Of a DNA stretch of 64,000 bases, positions 62,333-64,000 are shown piece after piece. Origin of the DNA: RH2-MAG17b sp050745265 (GTDB taxonomy: Bacteria; Acidobacteriota; Terriglobia; UBA7540); the NCBI GenBank assembly GCA_050745265.1, contig JBOGKE010000078.1, positions 1 to 64,000 on the forward strand, given 5' to 3'. Within the stretch, counting starts at the first letter, position 1. The number at the start of each line of letters is the position of its first letter. Under the pieces are notes generated by a model. It was not told the DNA's origin. It worked only from the letters and a program-made list of their open reading frames with translations, and did no database searches. The position numbers and the translations under genes are program-made.

Positions 62333-62893
62333 GTGATTGACGAAGAGTGCGACCGGCTCAACCACCTCGTGGAGGAGGCCGCGCAGATGGCGCAACTGGA
62401 AGCGGGAGAGGTCGAGTTGGAATTCAACTCCATCCCGATTGAAGAGCTGATGGAAGCCGCGCTTGCGGATTGCCGCAAGACGCTCGGTTCGCGTCCGATT
62501 CGCCTCGAAGTTGCGCCCGGACTTCCGCCTGTTCGGGCGGACCTGAATCGCGCCAAGGACGTTCTCGTACAATTGATCGATAATGCGAACCTCTATTCGG
62601 CGAAGGACCGGCCGATCGTCCTGAGCGCGGAAGCCAACGGAGATTTTGTTTTGACTAGCGTCGCCGATCAGGGCCCCGGCATCGAAGCCCTGGAACAGGA
62701 GATGATTTTCGACAAATTCTACCGCGGAAAGGACCAGAGATATCTCGTGCGGGGAACGGGGATGGGATTGCCCATTGCCAAGGCGATTGTGGAGGTGCAT
62801 GGCGGCTCGATCGGCGTCACGAGCCAGCTGGGTCACGGCTCCGTCTTTTCCTTCACGCTACCGATTGACGGCAACAGGAGCGGGCAGCGATGA
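62333..62893 (+). CDS. KdpD-like sensor kinase, C-terminal part (HATPase), in frame after TAG
   Basis: The same reading frame resumes after the TAG. A GTG at 62333 could restart translation. The 186 residues carry the second helix of the dimerisation domain (EECDRLNHLVEEAAQMAQLE) and the ATP-binding domain: N box QLIDNANLYSAKD, G1 DQGPGIEALEQ, F box IFDKFYRG and G2 GTGMGLPIAKAIVEVHGG. All are intact. No strong ribosome site precedes GTG 62333. The kdpE ATG overlaps its stop by four bases, so it belongs to the same operon. Together with the upstream frame it would form a complete kinase of about 488 residues. Confidence 0.8.
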   Translation: MIDEECDRLNHLVEEAAQMAQLEAGEVELEFNSIPIEELMEAALADCRKTLGSRPIRLEVAPGLPPVRADLNRAKDVLVQLIDNANLYSAKDRPIVLSAEANGDFVLTSVADQGPGIEALEQEMIFDKFYRGKDQRYLVRGTGMGLPIAKAIVEVHGGSIGVTSQLGHGSVFSFTLPIDGNRSGQR

Positions 62894-63621
62894 ATTCCGC
62901 AAAGATCCTTGTCGTCGACGATGAGCCCCAGGTGCGCCGCGTCATGAAGGCAACGCTCGCCGCCGAAGGCTACACCATCTTTGAAGCGCGCAACGGCGAA
63001 GAGGCGTTAGAAATCTTTCGCGCCAAGCCTCCCGACATCATCCTGCTCGACGTTAATATGCCGGGGATGGATGGTTTGGAGGCGTGCCGCGAAATTCGCA
63101 GGAGCTCGGGCGCGCCGATCATCATGCTCACGGTGCGAAGCGCAGAGCGCGACAAGGTGCTCGCGTTGGACGCAGGCGCGGACGACTACGTTGTGAAGCC
63201 GTTTGGCATGCAGGAGCTGCTTGCCCGCGTCCGCGCCGCGCTTCGCCGGACGTTGCCGCCGGACAAACTGCCGCCGTTCATTTCGAGGGACCTGAGCATC
63301 GACTTTGAGACCCGCCGCGTGACCGTCCGCAGGCGGGAGGTGCATCTCACGCCCAAGGAATTCGATTTGCTCCGCCAACTGGTTGCCCACCAGGGAAAAG
63401 CGCTGACTCACCGCCGTCTCTTGCAGGCCGTTTGGGGGCCGGACTACGGGAACGAACCGGAATACCTCCGCGTCATCATCAACCAACTGCGGAAGAAAAT
63501 CGAATCTGACCCCTCCCGTCCGCGGCTCATCCTCACCGAGCCGTGGGTCGGCTACCGCTTTGAGCCGCCGGAAGAAGCTCGTTCTCGCGCGAGCTCGGCG
63601 CCGGACGAACGCATCGGATGA
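62890..63621 (+). CDS. kdpE: Response regulator KdpE
   Basis: A 243-residue OmpR-family regulator. The receiver has DD at 10-11, the phospho-acceptor Asp54 in IILLDVNMPGMDGL, the Thr/Ser and the Lys109-like switch residues. The winged helix follows (LTPKEFDLLRQLVAHQGKAL and NEPEYLRVIINQLRKKIE, ending ILTEPWVGYRF). It is the partner of the split kinase and activates the potassium-pump genes under low K+ or osmotic stress. It overlaps the kinase stop by four bases. Its last 70 bases overlap the 3' end of kdpC on the other strand. Confidence 0.93.
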   Translation: MNSAKILVVDDEPQVRRVMKATLAAEGYTIFEARNGEEALEIFRAKPPDIILLDVNMPGMDGLEACREIRRSSGAPIIMLTVRSAERDKVLALDAGADDYVVKPFGMQELLARVRAALRRTLPPDKLPPFISRDLSIDFETRRVTVRRREVHLTPKEFDLLRQLVAHQGKALTHRRLLQAVWGPDYGNEPEYLRVIINQLRKKIESDPSRPRLILTEPWVGYRFEPPEEARSRASSAPDERIG

Positions 63622-64000
63622 GCGGAGTCGAGTTCGAGATTCAATTCCAGTACGTTGACGCGAGGCTCGCCAAGAATTCCGAACTGCCGCCGTTTTGTGT
63701 GCTTGCGGACCAGAGCTCGCACCGCCGCTTCGCTCATGCCGCGTTCACGCGCCAGGCGCGGAACCTGGAAGCCGGCTGCCGCAGGCGAAATGTCCGGATC
63801 CAACCCCGAACCTGAAGCGGTCACGAGGTCCACCGGAATGGGCGTGGCGGGATTCTCCGCCCGCAGTTTTTGCACATCAGCCCTTACTCGCTCAATCAGC
63901 GCCTTGTTGGTAGGAGCCAGATTCGAGCCGCCGCTGGAGCTTGCGTCGTAGCCCGCGCCGGCCGCCGACGGCCGCGAGTGAAGGTAACCTGGCGCGGTGA
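63552..64000 (-). CDS. kdpC: Potassium-transporting ATPase subunit KdpC, partial
   Basis: Reading from the window edge, this frame gives TAPGYLHSRPSAAGAGYDA, then SSSGGSNLAPTNKALIERV and VTASGSGLDPDISPAAAG, the KdpC signature. The C-terminal part RQFGILGEPRVNVLELNL continues about 27 residues further than usual to a stop at 63552. KdpC is the single-helix assembly subunit of the KdpFABC pump. The start and the helix lie beyond the window, so the annotation is 5'-partial. kdpA and kdpB should lie to the right. It converges on kdpE, unlike the usual kdpFABC-DE order on one strand. Confidence 0.9.
   Translation of the reverse strand, partial: TAPGYLHSRPSAAGAGYDASSSGGSNLAPTNKALIERVRADVQKLRAENPATPIPVDLVTASGSGLDPDISPAAAGFQVPRLARERGMSEAAVRALVRKHTKRRQFGILGEPRVNVLELNLELDSAHPMRSSGAELARERASSGGSKR

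Noticed and set aside
1..64000. CRISPR array, prophage or insertion sequence
   Set aside because: No regularly spaced direct repeats, no integrase, capsid or transposase motif was found. The repeats present are palindromic and irregular.
1..64000. tRNA or rRNA genes
   Set aside because: No T-arm/acceptor pattern or rRNA core sequence was noticed on either strand. A covariance-model search would be decisive.

Overview
The window is GC-rich chromosomal DNA, most plausibly from a member of the Acidobacteriota (Solibacter/Bryobacter-like or a related soil lineage). This is inferred from the gene set: GH116 and GH35 enzymes with twin-arginine-type leaders, a CadC-type winged-helix/TPR regulator, a WD40-STAND ATPase, SSS symporters and a divided KdpD. 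It also rests on the many short palindromic repeats between genes. No rRNA, tRNA, CRISPR array, insertion sequence transposase or phage gene was recognised.

Layout. 1-10.1 kb: a secreted protein, then a catabolic cluster arranged around a divergent promoter region: a GH116 glucosidase and an enolase-superfamily enzyme on the minus strand, and an SSS symporter, an SDR dehydrogenase and a dimethylformamidase-like protein on the plus strand. 10.3-13.3 kb: a small exported protein, a CLC chloride channel and a zinc-type ribosomal protein L28. 13.5-22.4 kb: a heavy-metal (probably copper/silver) resistance block with a P1B ATPase carrying four N-terminal metal-binding modules, a small membrane protein and a three-part RND efflux system. 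22.5-34.3 kb: an SGNH hydrolase, a winged-helix/TPR regulator, an APC permease, a ferredoxin-NADP reductase, a GH35 enzyme overlapping hemL, and a geranylgeranyl-reductase-type flavoprotein. 34.5-36.9 kb: a PIN/RHH toxin-antitoxin pair whose toxin is frameshifted, an HTH protein and a coiled-coil membrane protein.

36.9-45.0 kb: folP and pgsA, then the nitrogen-sensing set amt-glnK-glnD, then a GIDE-domain protein followed by LemA. 45.2-49.7 kb: the most interesting module, a two-gene minus-strand operon of a SIR2-domain protein and a 1163-residue STAND NTPase with 14 WD40 repeats. It has the architecture of an NADase effector plus a sensor ATPase and is a candidate anti-phage or cell-suicide system. 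50.0-60.0 kb: a TPR protein, a seven-haem cytochrome c, a PIG-L deacetylase, asparagine synthetase, a GNAT acetyltransferase, a glycine-rich stress-type protein and an AI-2E family transporter with an extra cytoplasmic domain. 60.2-64.0 kb: a rearranged potassium-sensing (kdp) locus. The KdpD N-terminal module and the histidine kinase are on opposite strands, the kinase is cut by an in-frame TAG, kdpE follows it, and a partial kdpC converges on kdpE.

Two dispersed repeat families run through the intergenic DNA. One is a MITE-like element of about 180 bp with imperfect terminal inverted repeats: intact at 54.3 kb, broken or partial elsewhere, and apparently supplying the first codons of the cytochrome gene. 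The other is a set of GTAGCG-type REP palindromes clustered at 8.1, 34.4, 45.1, 51.2-51.6 and 53.1 kb. Functions below were assigned by reading motifs by eye. No database search was run, so fine substrate assignments are tentative.
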